From NCBI RefSeq assembly GCF_003002815.1, contig NZ_PVTF01000002.1, positions 372,001 to 436,000 of the forward strand: a stretch of 64,000 nt of DNA, written 5' to 3'. Source of the DNA: Umezawaea tangerina. Lineage in GTDB: Bacteria; Actinomycetota; Actinomycetes; Mycobacteriales; Pseudonocardiaceae. The notes beneath the pieces are model-generated. The model did no database searches, was not told where the DNA came from, and was given only the letters and a program-made list of their open reading frames with translations. Below are positions 47,901-61,364 of the stretch, piece by piece; the stretch's first letter is position 1, and the number at the start of each line of letters is the position of its first letter. Both the position numbers and the translations under genes were made by a program.

Positions 47901-48282
47901 CCGGGAAGACCGTGCGCAACGACGGGTGCCGGTCGTGGACGTCGCGCAGCGCGGCGGTGAACGCGGCGAGGTCGAGCGCGCCGCGCAACCGCAGCCCGCC
48001 GGACAGGTTGTAGGTGCCGTCCTCGGCGAAGTACGTGGTCGCCCACAGCGACCGCTGCGCGGCCGTCAACGGGCCGACGGGCTCGTCGCCCGGCGCGGGC
48101 GGCCAGGCCAGCCGCTCCCGCCGGGCGAGCAGGTCGACCAGCTCGTCGCGGTGGGACTTCATCTCCGCGAGCAGGTCCGCGGGCAACGCGTCACCCCGGC
48201 CGCGGTAGCGGATGCGGTCGTCGGCCAGGGTGAGCGCGACACCGAGGTCGTCCAAGCGCCGCAACAGGTCCTGAGCGGTCAC
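41986..48282 (-). CDS. NRPS: docking-C-A-T-C-T-C
   Basis: A 2098-residue NRPS from GTG 48282 after GGGAGG. Residues 1-55 (TAQDLLRRLDDLGVALTLADD) match the TubC-type N-terminal docking domain. Then C (HHVIADG near 197), A (YTSGSTGRPKG near 647, FDVSMYE, MYGITETTVH), T (GGGDSMRAI near 1042), C (HHHAILDGWS near 1245), T (GGDSLTAM near 1601) and C (HHIVCDGWS near 1794). The A pocket reads about D-V-Y-S-L-A-M-V-H, ending like threonine codes, so a hydroxy or small residue is possible. The second module has no A domain and the last C domain has no partner in cis. No TE is present. Confidence 0.93.
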   Translation of the reverse strand: MTAQDLLRRLDDLGVALTLADDRIRYRGRGDALPADLLAEMKSHRDELVDLLARRERLAWPPAPGDEPVGPLTAAQRSLWATTYFAEDGTYNLSGGLRLRGALDLAAFTAALRDVHDRHPSLRTVFPVAQGEPRQRVLASVEPPLEVVDTPDLASCLAECARVADLPLPLDSAPPVAMRLFRLAPDDHVFFFVLHHVIADGSSFGPLLDDLARCYGSRVTGSEPDVGAPPVDMVDHARWENDRLAYADLAPVRRYWRERLDDASLGALPLPPPLTAADGARAAAHRVVVPADTTAAVRGLAESGRSSVFTVVATAIAVALSRYAGRTDLVVGMPVSRRDRPGLERVVGLLLDMAPVRLDVGDAPFADLVRRTRTSVLGAVRNAPVPSDVAGSRATFNVLLTDIGTELPAPVFAGLAVEHVEVPQVGAKYDLNFLVRDDGDTLTVDVEADRKAVADADVAAITATALAVLTAAVADPTAPVTRLAVGAFGVAAPGAVAEPDRVPRADESLTGRLAEVARTRGDAVAVTGPDGVLSYADLQTGVEATAGGLRARGVEAGDVVAVSLPRGLDLVVAILGVMASGAASLVLHESWPTARVTDVLTDSGAKLTVTEDAAVPGERATLAELAADTAPLAHVPAHAAAYVIYTSGSTGRPKGVRVTHRNVLSLLDATADGYGLGPDDVWTLFHACSFDVSMYEMFGCLLHGGKLVVVPRLTTWEPEEFAELCARERVTVLSQTPSALTVMLPALAARPDATEHIRYVLFAGEALDRSLVERWYSAVGDRTQLVNMYGITETTVHASWRLLRADDVRTAESDIGTPLPGTALHVLHDDGTPVADRCVGEIYVGGPQVSDGYLGRPRETALRFLPDPFGDVPGARLYRSGDLARRNGTTLAYLGRRDRQVQVNGFRVELAEIEAAFSARPGVAAAGAAVTGDDSGAHLVVVVVPSAGAEPDPAELLAAVRTTLPRYMVPRTVVVVDELPLTTNGKLDRAAVVAATAGTTTAAPAGAAVPTGARESVLLEVFREVLADPAVTTGTDFFDGGGDSMRAIRLVGLAKDRGLGLTVQDVYAAPTVAGLAPLATEEGGTTTSREPFSLLPRGTAFPPDVVDAYPMTAMQSGMIYHQEIAPGARVYHIMLSYRVRGVMDPVAFRAAAQAVTDAHPVLRTSFDLANDLGPVQRVHTGVTVPVEVEDLTRLGADEQRERIRQVVARETATDFDLSAPPLLRLVVLTTSDEDYQLIFTHHHAILDGWSVNVFFEDLQAQYRALLAEGTVTGVPRPRTAFGDYVALELEAVRDEGHREFWAARTATRARLIAPDRSGAPIMRRHHVSFTGQLEPLRATAARLGVSVKALLCASHLRVVSWLTGSDDVATSTVFSCRPEDRDSDRILGLFLNQLPLRVALADQTWAELAVRVHEEEQEMMRHRWYPNAAMQTAHGTAPMFDSGFNFTDYHNTRQLVRDGSLELLDAEELESTHYAFSSAFTIDVRDHELRLLMEYDSAALPESTLVLAAEVHRRVVAAIVADAGRHFRETPLPGIADLARLLASGQAPAPVGPAPVPVAPEPVIPAVPSGSRLEASVREVWTEVLGVADIDATTPFFDAGGDSLTAMQVVSRLRARHGALSMRAFMAQPTIAGLANALDGAAESAPAAAVPTAPDTAARYPLSLAQRQMWDIASQLPGVGLFGMAGALRADGPLDLDVLRRTFAELVTRHEALRTRFEDTGEGPVQVVEPRATITVDVRDHTADEHPVRGCEKLMAAAAREELPLDRAPLVRVVVHRLAADRHVVFLNIHHIVCDGWSLTLLLSDAARIYREIAADGAPALRPVPRGSGWLAQDRTDWLATDEAARQRAFWLDRLSPPWSALADAPGSRFAELGTASFVQRLRSASTGATLPADDVRAVRDAARGHGMTVFMLVLGAYAATLRAWSGQEDIRVATMLANRVEPGLEEVVGLVANTVVLRLRLDDTDPVAVSAQAREVCVAAFENQELPFEDVLAEIRDRHPASGPVFEAMLVAQEETATVVPDDGLVFAPYQSERNVLGARIAATASDFVLGIAPIDGELLFELRYKPATTSKELATELLTAVTATVRATAAALLEAR

Positions 48283-48339
48283 GACCGCCTCCCACTTCCG
48301 ACCAGCACCCGATGGTCCGCTGCTTTCCCAGGCTGTGCT

Positions 48340-48488
48340 TGATGATCCGCCACGGTCACCAGGCGAACTCCGCGCTGCACCTGATGGTTCGCCACGGTCA
48401 CCAGGCGAACTCCGCGCTGAATCTGATGGCTCGCCACGGTCGTAAGGCGAACTCCGCGCTGTATCTGATGGTTCGCTCCGCAAGCTGC
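48340..48488. repeat. tandem 42-bp repeats between PCP and NRPS genes
   Basis: Three units, 48340-48381, 48382-48423 and 48424-48465, share GCGAACTCCGCGCTG and TGATGG-TCGCCACGGTC with few changes; a partial fourth follows to about 48488. The unit is 42 bp without spacers. It fills most of the 208-bp gap between the free PCP gene and the large NRPS gene. It could space the two genes or act in the mRNA. Confidence 0.85.
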
Positions 48489-48490
48489 GC

Positions 48491-48808
48491 TCACAGCTCC
48501 CCCTCGAAAACCGGCTCGCCTGCCGGTCGACCGTCCGCGCGCAGCCGGTCCAGCTCGGCCGCGACCTCGGTGACCGTGCCGAGCTCGAAGAAGTCCTCCA
48601 GCTCCAGCTCGACACCGGTCAGCTCGGCCAGTCGGAAGATCACCTGAACGGCGAGCATCGAGTGGCCGCCCAGCTCGAAGAAGTCCTCGTCGACGGCGAC
48701 CGCGTCCAGCCCGAGCAGGTCCCGCCAGACCTCGGCCACCTGCTCCTCGGTAGCCGTGGTCGGTCCGGTGACCTGCTCGGTCGCGCTCCGGGTGTCCATT
48801 CCACTCAC
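48491..48808 (-). CDS. free-standing peptidyl carrier protein
   Basis: A 105-residue PCP. GTG 48808 overlaps the preceding NRPS stop as GTGA; ATG 48799 is also possible. The helix order and the phosphopantetheine serine in DEDFFELGGHSMLAVQVIFRL (about residue 57) are canonical. The preceding NRPS ends in a C domain and the following one begins with C, so this PCP fits as the missing carrier between them, loaded by an A domain in trans. Confidence 0.92.
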   Translation of the reverse strand: MSGMDTRSATEQVTGPTTATEEQVAEVWRDLLGLDAVAVDEDFFELGGHSMLAVQVIFRLAELTGVELELEDFFELGTVTEVAAELDRLRADGRPAGEPVFEGEL

Positions 48809-51800
48809 CTCTCACCGCTGCCGTGAGCGGGCAGCGCCACATCGGGGTTCGCCGCGCCCGCGCGCAGCACGTCGGCCAGCGCCCGCGCCCAGCCGTCGAC
48901 GGTCGTCGCGTCCAGGACCTCGGGCCAGAACAGGACCTCCAGGCGCAACCGGTCGTTCTCGCCGGAGACGTCGACGGTCAGGTCTAGGTCCATCACCGGG
49001 TCGGCCAGCTCGCGCGGCACGACCTCCAGGTCCGGCAAGGACGTGCCCGTGCGCCACGCGCCCTGGTGGGTGACCTTGACCTGGAACAGCGGGAACCGGC
49101 CCGCCTGGCGGGGCGGGTTCACCGCCGCGACGAGCTTGTGGAACGGCAGCCGGTCATGCTCCTGAGCGCCGAGCACCTGCCGCCGCGCCAGGTCGAGCAG
49201 TTCGCCGAACGTCGGCGCGTCGCCCGGCGCGAGCCGGACCGGCAGCTGGTTGACGAACGTGCCGACCAGCTCCTCGCTGCCCGGCCACGACCGGTTCACC
49301 GAGTCGATGCCCAGCACCAGGTCCGTTGTGGACGCGGCGTCGCGCAGCACCACGTAGGACGAGGCGAGCACCGCCATGAACGGGGTCGCGCCGCGGGCGC
49401 GGGCGGCCTCGGCGACCGCCTTGGTCTCGGCCTCGGTCAGGTGGGCCACCACGTGGTCGGTGACGAACGCGGGCTTCGCGGGCCGCGGCCGGTCCAACGG
49501 AAGGTCGATCGACGGCGGGGCGCCGTCGAGCTGGTCGGTCCAGTAGCGCGTGCAGTCCTCGGCATCCGGTCCGGCGAGCCACTCGCGTTCGGCGTCGACG
49601 TACCGGGAGAACGAGGTGCCGGGCAGCTCGACGTCGGTGTCGCCCGCGAGCCACCGCCGGTAGTGCTCGGCGATGTCCTGCTTGAGCACCTCCAGCGACC
49701 ACCCGTCGGCGACCAGGTGGTGCATGGCCAGCGTGAGGACGTGGTGGTCGTCGGCGACCCTGCCGAGGCGGACGCTCATCAGCGGTGGCTCGGCGGTGCG
49801 GGCGGAGATCCCGAAGCCGTCGGCCGTGTCGTCCACGACCTCCAGCGCGATCTCGGCCTTCGGCCACACGGCCGCCTTCGGGACACCGCGCTCCTGGGTG
49901 AAGACGGTGCGCAGCGGTTCGTGCCGGGCGACGACCGCGGCGAGCGCGTGGCGCAGCGCGTCGAGGTCGAGCCGCCCGTGCAGGTCGAGCGACAGGATGA
50001 GCAGGTTCGGCGCCTTCTTGCGGTGCAGCTGCTCGAAGAACCACAGCCGCTCCTGGCCGGAGGACAGCGCGCCGACCGACCTGGGGTGCTCGGGCTCCAC
50101 CGGGGCGTGGACGGCGGCCTCGACCGCGGCGAGCAGGCCGCGCGGTGTCGGCGTGGCCAGGAACGCCCGCAGCGACGTGCCCGCGGCGGCGAACCGGTGG
50201 CGGGCGGCGGAGACCATGGTCATCGCGGTCAACGAGTCGCCGCCCGCGGTGAAGAAGTCGTCGTCGGGGCCGATCGAGGCGACGCCCAGGGCTTCGGCGA
50301 CGACGGCGCGCACCTCGTCGAGCGTGGCGGCGGCCGTGTCCGATGTGGACACCGGCACCCCGGCCGTCGTGGTCCCGGTGTCGAGCGCGCGGTAGTCGAT
50401 CTTGCCAGAGGTGTTGGTGGGCATCCGGTCCAGCACCGAGACCTCGTGCGGCACGAGGTAGCGCGGCGCGGACTCCTGCACGGCCACCAGCACGTCCGCG
50501 CCCGACGCGGACCCGGCGTCCAGTGTCACGAACGCGCGCAGCCTGCCCGCCGTGTACACGCACGCGGCCGCCCCGACACCGGGCACGCGCAGCAGCTCCG
50601 CCTCCACGTCGCCCAGCTCGACGCGGTGGCCGCGGATCTTGACCTGCCGGTCGCGCCTGCCGTGGAAGTCGACGGTCCCGTCGGCGGCGCGGCTCGCGCG
50701 GTCGCCGGTGCGGTACAGGCGCGCACCCGGCGTGCCGGAGAACCAGTCGGGCACGAACGCGAGCGCGGTGCGGACCGGGTCGCCGATGTAGCCGCGGCCC
50801 ACGCCGTGACCGCCGACGAACAGCTCGCCCTCGGTGCCGTCCGGCACCACCCGACCGTCCTCGCCGACCACGTGCAAGGTGGTGTTCAGCACCTCCCGGC
50901 CGATCGACGGCCACGGGCGGGCCGCGCTCTCCTGAGCCGTCACCACGTGGTGCGTCACGTCGTCGGAGCACTCGGTGGGGCCGTAGGCGTTGACGATCGG
51001 GATGTCCGGGTTGTGCTCGTACCAGCGCTGTGCGACCCGACCGGGCAGCGCCTCGCCGGTGGCCACGAGGTAGCGCAGCGACGCGAGCCCGGCGCGCAGG
51101 TCCTCGTCGCGGGCGAGCTGGGCGGTGAGCACGGCGAGGAACGACGGGACGATCTCCAGGATCGTGACGCCGTGCGCGCGCACCCACGCCACCAGCTCGG
51201 CGGGCTCGGAGATGGTGAGCGGCGAGGCCACCGCGACCCGCCCGCCGACGGTGAGCGCGGTCAGCGCCTGCCACACCGAGATGTCGAACGACAGCGGCGC
51301 GGTGAGCCCGACGACGTCGGCGGCACCGAGGTGGAGGTCCGCCACCTTGGCCGCGATGTGGTTGTCCATGCCGCCGTCGGCGACCATCGCGCCCTTGGGC
51401 GTCCCGGTCGAGCCGGACGTGAAGATCACGTACGCCAGCCCGGTCCTCGGCCGGTCCGGCACGGGGACCAGGTGGCCCGGCTCCCCGCCGTGGACGACCT
51501 CCGCCGCGTCGAGCCCGGCGGCGACCTGCCCGGCGTGCTCGTCGTGCCCCGGTGCGACGAGCAGGTGCCGCACGCCCGCGGTCCGGCACATCCGGTGCGC
51601 CCGGCGGACCGGCACGCTCGGCTCCAGCGGCACGAAGGCGGCGCCCGCGAACAGGACGCCGAGCACCATGCCGACGTAGCCGGGGCCGCGGTCGGCGACC
51701 AGCGCCACCACGGACTCCGGCCCGGCACCCGCGGCGCGCAACGCCGCCGCGTGCCCCCGCGCCGCCGCGTCCAGCTCGGCGTAGCTGCTGCTCACACCGT

Positions 51801-51885
51801 CAGCCACCACCGCGGGCGCGTCCGGCGTCGCGGCCAGGCAGGCGCCGAACTGGGACAGCACGTCGCCGACGACCGGATCCGGCAT
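48805..51885 (-). CDS. NRPS: A-T-C
   Basis: A 1026-residue NRPS. A covers about residues 1-500, with IFTSGSTGTPKG, FDISVWQ, ATGEAL and NAYGPTECSDDVTHH; T is near 515-580 (TAGGDSLTAM); C is near 600-1015 (HHLVADGWS). The A pocket reads about D-I-W-E-V-T-A-D-D. It is acidic at three sites and nearly equal to the A pocket of the preceding NRPS, so both probably take the same or a similar basic residue such as diaminopropionate (inferred). It starts with A because the previous protein ends with C. Confidence 0.92.
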   Translation of the reverse strand: MPDPVVGDVLSQFGACLAATPDAPAVVADGVSSSYAELDAAARGHAAALRAAGAGPESVVALVADRGPGYVGMVLGVLFAGAAFVPLEPSVPVRRAHRMCRTAGVRHLLVAPGHDEHAGQVAAGLDAAEVVHGGEPGHLVPVPDRPRTGLAYVIFTSGSTGTPKGAMVADGGMDNHIAAKVADLHLGAADVVGLTAPLSFDISVWQALTALTVGGRVAVASPLTISEPAELVAWVRAHGVTILEIVPSFLAVLTAQLARDEDLRAGLASLRYLVATGEALPGRVAQRWYEHNPDIPIVNAYGPTECSDDVTHHVVTAQESAARPWPSIGREVLNTTLHVVGEDGRVVPDGTEGELFVGGHGVGRGYIGDPVRTALAFVPDWFSGTPGARLYRTGDRASRAADGTVDFHGRRDRQVKIRGHRVELGDVEAELLRVPGVGAAACVYTAGRLRAFVTLDAGSASGADVLVAVQESAPRYLVPHEVSVLDRMPTNTSGKIDYRALDTGTTTAGVPVSTSDTAAATLDEVRAVVAEALGVASIGPDDDFFTAGGDSLTAMTMVSAARHRFAAAGTSLRAFLATPTPRGLLAAVEAAVHAPVEPEHPRSVGALSSGQERLWFFEQLHRKKAPNLLILSLDLHGRLDLDALRHALAAVVARHEPLRTVFTQERGVPKAAVWPKAEIALEVVDDTADGFGISARTAEPPLMSVRLGRVADDHHVLTLAMHHLVADGWSLEVLKQDIAEHYRRWLAGDTDVELPGTSFSRYVDAEREWLAGPDAEDCTRYWTDQLDGAPPSIDLPLDRPRPAKPAFVTDHVVAHLTEAETKAVAEAARARGATPFMAVLASSYVVLRDAASTTDLVLGIDSVNRSWPGSEELVGTFVNQLPVRLAPGDAPTFGELLDLARRQVLGAQEHDRLPFHKLVAAVNPPRQAGRFPLFQVKVTHQGAWRTGTSLPDLEVVPRELADPVMDLDLTVDVSGENDRLRLEVLFWPEVLDATTVDGWARALADVLRAGAANPDVALPAHGSGER

Positions 51886-51887
51886 GG

Positions 51888-58303
<6,416 letters not shown>

Positions 58304-58307
<4 letters not shown>

Positions 58308-59485
58308 GCCGCCTCCCGCCAGTCGAACCGGACGGCCGCCTCGCTGGCGCCGAACATCAGCCGCGGGTCGAGCAGGCGGGTGCCCGCCGGGTCGACCGAG
58401 AAGCCGGTGGTGGAGTCGAGCAGCATCCGCAGCGCGATCCGGATCTCCATCCGGGCCAGCGGAGCGCCGAGGCAGAAGTGGATGCCGTGCCCGAACGCGA
58501 TGTGCGGGTTGGGCGAGCGCGCGATGTCGAACACGTCCGGGTCGGCGAAGACCCGCGGGTCGCGGTTGGCCGCCGCGAACCAGACGGCGACCTGCTGGCC
58601 CGCCGGGATCACGTGGCCGCCGACGACGACCTCCCGCGTGGTCTTCCGGTCCACCCTGGTGGTCTGGTTGCGGAACCGCATGATCTCCTCGGTCGCGCTG
58701 TCGAGCAGCTCGGGCCGCTCCCGCAGCTCGGCGAGCGCCCGCGGGTGCTGGGACAGGACGATGACCGCGTTGGTCAGCGTCATGGTCGTGGCCTGCCCGG
58801 TGGACATCAGCAGCGCGACCAGTCCGGCGATCTCGTCGTCGCCGAGGCGTTCACCGTCCACTTCGGACGCGATGAGCCCGCTCGTCAGGTCGTCGGTCGG
58901 CGCGGCGCGCCGCCTGGCGATGAAGCGGTGCAGGTACGCCTCCGCGATCTGGGTCTGGGTCAGCACCTTCTGCAGGCCGTTCTGCTCCACGCTCGGGTCG
59001 GCCAGCGCGAGGAGGTTCTTGGACCACTCCCGGAAGAGCTGGTGCCCCTTGTCGGGGATGCCGAGCATGCGCGCGATGGCCGTGGCGACGATCGGCGAGG
59101 CGAACTCGTCGACGTAGGCGACCTCGGAGCGGCCGCGGATCACCGACATGAACGTCCCGACGGTCTCGCGGACCATCGGTTCGAGCCCGGCCACGTAGCG
59201 CGCGGTGAACGCCTGGTTCACCAGCGCCCGCAGCTGCCGGTGCCGCGGCGGGTCCATCCAGGTCAGGTTCCCGGTGCGGTAGAGCCGCATCGGCGAGTCG
59301 TCGGGCACCGGGCGCACGACGTTGTTGGAGAACGCGCCGTGGTTGCCGAGCACCTCCTTGACCTCGGGGTAGCCGAAGACGTGCCAGCCCCCGCCCGCGT
59401 CCCGCTGGACGGGGTCGCGGCCGTGCAGCCACTGGGTCAGCCCGGCCTCGTCGGCGGGCGGCGGCGTCCACACGCTTGTCGTCAC
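58304..59485 (-). CDS. cytochrome P450
   Basis: A 393-residue actinobacterial P450. The heme loop is FGHGIHFCLGAPLAR with the cysteine near residue 337, and the ExxR helix is EEIMRFR. The I-helix reads LLMSTGQATTMTL: the threonine is kept but the usual acidic residue before it is alanine. In other P450s such changes go with substrate-assisted or unusual chemistry, often on carrier-bound substrates. GTG 59485 overlaps the SbnA-like stop. It probably oxidises a residue or the peptide. Confidence 0.9.
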
Positions 59486-60471
59486 GCGTTTGCTCCCTTG
59501 GTCACGACCGGTGTGAGGTGTTCGGCGACCCAGCCGTCGGCGTAGACCGTGTCGGCGTACGGTTCGCCGCCGTCGGCGCACAGGAACGCCACGACCGGTT
59601 CCGGGCCGGTGCGCCCGGCGAAGTACTGGGTGATGGCGGCGTAGACGCAGCCCGTCGAGCCGCCCGCGTAGATCCCGTGCTCGCGCAGCAGGGCCCGGCA
59701 CCCGGCCACCTCGTCCACTTCGGACAGCACGAGGACCTCGCCGATGCGGGCGGTGTCGACCAGCGGCGGCCGGATGCTCGACCCGATGCCGGGGATGAGC
59801 CGCCTGGCCGGTGGGGCGCCGAAGATCGCCGACCCGTCGACGTCGACGGCCACCACCTTGGCGTCCGGGCGCGCCACGCCGAGCCTGCGCGACAGCCCGT
59901 TGATCGTCGCACCCGTGCCGACACCGACGAACAGGTAGTCGATCCGCCCGAGGTCGGCGAGCAGCTCCCCCGCCGTCAGCTCGTAGTGGCCGCGCGCGCC
60001 GTCGGGGTTGGCGTACTGGTCGGGCCAGTACACGTCCGGCAGCTCGGCCCGCAGCCGGGCCACCCGCGCGAGCCTGCTCAGCAGGTAGCCGCCCGTGCCG
60101 TCGGGCTCGGTGACCTTCTCCACCCGCGCGCACAGCCGCCGCAGCGTCCGCTCGGTGGCCGCGTTGACGTTCGGGTCCAGCACCGGCACGAACGGCACGC
60201 CCAGCGCGTCGAGGAAGGACGCGAGGGAGAGCGCGAAGTTGCCGGACGAGGACTCGACCACGGTGGTGTCCCTGGTGATCTCCCCGCGCCGCACGGCCTC
60301 GCGCAGGATCCAGATCGCCGCGCGGTCCTTGGAGCTGCCGGTGCGGTTCTCCGACTCCATCTTGGCGTGGAGCCGGATGCCGGGGTGGGGCAGGCGGACG
60401 ACACGGGTGACGGGCAGCTCGCGCAGCAGCGCGTCCGCCCGGTCCAGCAGCGTTGCGTCGATCCGTGCCAT
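59482..60471 (-). CDS. sbnA: SbnA-like PLP synthase for 2,3-diaminopropionate precursor
   Basis: A 329-residue fold-type II PLP enzyme like cysteine synthase. The Schiff-base lysine is in MESENRTGSSKDRAA near residue 48, PLP-binding SSSGNF near 75 and the phosphate loop VGVGTGATINGLSRRL near 183. SbnA-type members join O-phosphoserine and glutamate. The SbnB-like partner at 37799-38821 in the same cluster favours this over plain cysteine synthesis, as do matches such as VYWPDQYANPDGARGHY. The pair would supply L-2,3-diaminopropionate to the NRPS. Confidence 0.83.
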   Translation of the reverse strand: MARIDATLLDRADALLRELPVTRVVRLPHPGIRLHAKMESENRTGSSKDRAAIWILREAVRRGEITRDTTVVESSSGNFALSLASFLDALGVPFVPVLDPNVNAATERTLRRLCARVEKVTEPDGTGGYLLSRLARVARLRAELPDVYWPDQYANPDGARGHYELTAGELLADLGRIDYLFVGVGTGATINGLSRRLGVARPDAKVVAVDVDGSAIFGAPPARRLIPGIGSSIRPPLVDTARIGEVLVLSEVDEVAGCRALLREHGIYAGGSTGCVYAAITQYFAGRTGPEPVVAFLCADGGEPYADTVYADGWVAEHLTPVVTKGANA

Positions 60472-60509
60472 CCGCCCCCCAGGTCCTCGGCGTCCTCCTG
60501 TCGTCGTCC

Positions 60510-61355
60510 TCAGCGGGAGCAGACGCGGAAGCCCATGTCGTGGCAGCTGTAGTCGGGCAGGTTGTAGATCCGCACCCACGCCGCGCAGCCGCGGGGGTCG
60601 CAGTTGTTGTAGAAGGAACCGCCGCGGATCACGCCGAGCGCGATCTTGCCCTCCCTGGTCTTGATGACCTTGGCGGGCTTGTTCTCGTCGAACGGGTACT
60701 TGTGGTAGCCGTTGGACATCAGCTCCCACACGTTGCCCGCGAGGTCGTCGACGCCGTAGGGGCCCGACGACTTCGGGTAGGCGCCGACCGGGGTGGTGTC
60801 GCCGACGTTCATGGTGTGGTTGCAGTGCTCGGCGGTCGGGTCCTCGTCGCCCCACGGGTAGATGCGGCCGTCGGTGCCGCGGGCGGTCTTCTCCCACTCG
60901 GCCTCGTTGGGCAGCCGGGTGCCGGACCACTCGCAGTAGGCGAGGCAGTCCTGGTAGCTGACGTGCGTCACCGGGTGGTCCTCCTTGCCCTCCACCGAGG
61001 ACTCCGGGCCGCGCGGGGTACGCCAGGAAGCGCCGTCGACCACCTTCCACAGGTGGTCCTGGTCGGGGACGACGACGGCCGGGTCACCGATCCACACCCA
61101 GCTCTTGCCCGCCTTCTCGGCGGTGGTCTCGTAGCCGGTCTCGGCGGCGAACCGGGCCCACTCGCGCACGGTCACCAGGCGGCGGGCGATGTGGAACTCC
61201 GGCACGTCGACGGTGTGCGCGGGTCCGGAGGCGCTGAGCTTGCCGTCCTCGCGCGAGTCATCGGAGCCCATCGTGAAAGGTCCACCTGGGACGGTCACCC
61301 AGTAGTCCGCGGGGAACTCGACAGGGGACATCACGTCGGCCGTCGTCTTGGTCAC
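60510..61355 (-). CDS. formylglycine-generating-enzyme-like protein (SUMF1 fold)
   Basis: A 281-residue SUMF1-domain protein from GTG 61355 after GGAG. Family blocks: VPGGPFTMGSDDS near residue 22, PVTHVSYQDCLAYCEWSG near 128, RLPNEAEWEKTARG, YPWGDEDP and GNVWELMSNGY. In true FGEs the copper-binding cysteines sit in RGGSxxCxxxxC. Here RGGSFYNNCDPRGC keeps the Cx4C spacing (Cys252 and Cys257) but two residues further from RGGS. There is no sulfatase gene nearby and no signal peptide. It may be an oxidase of the peptide, as PvdO is in pyoverdine maturation. Confidence 0.83.
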   Translation of the reverse strand: MTKTTADVMSPVEFPADYWVTVPGGPFTMGSDDSREDGKLSASGPAHTVDVPEFHIARRLVTVREWARFAAETGYETTAEKAGKSWVWIGDPAVVVPDQDHLWKVVDGASWRTPRGPESSVEGKEDHPVTHVSYQDCLAYCEWSGTRLPNEAEWEKTARGTDGRIYPWGDEDPTAEHCNHTMNVGDTTPVGAYPKSSGPYGVDDLAGNVWELMSNGYHKYPFDENKPAKVIKTREGKIALGVIRGGSFYNNCDPRGCAAWVRIYNLPDYSCHDMGFRVCSR

Positions 61356-61364
61356 GGGTTCTCC

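Noticed and set aside
42283-48342. A 2019-residue open frame on the plus strand opposite the large NRPS gene
   Set aside because: It is the GC-rich antisense shadow of the NRPS. Its composition (Arg/Gly/Val/His runs) has no family look, while the minus strand shows complete NRPS motifs.
48340-48488. Possible CRISPR array
   Set aside because: The 42-bp units adjoin directly without unique spacers, and no cas genes are near.
32071-51885. Monobactam or nocardicin-type beta-lactam cluster, suggested by the sulfotransferase with diaminopropionate genes
   Set aside because: There is no terminal TE domain or known beta-lactam-forming enzyme, and the fatty-acyl starter with Ntn acylase fits a different logic. 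Kept only as a remote possibility.
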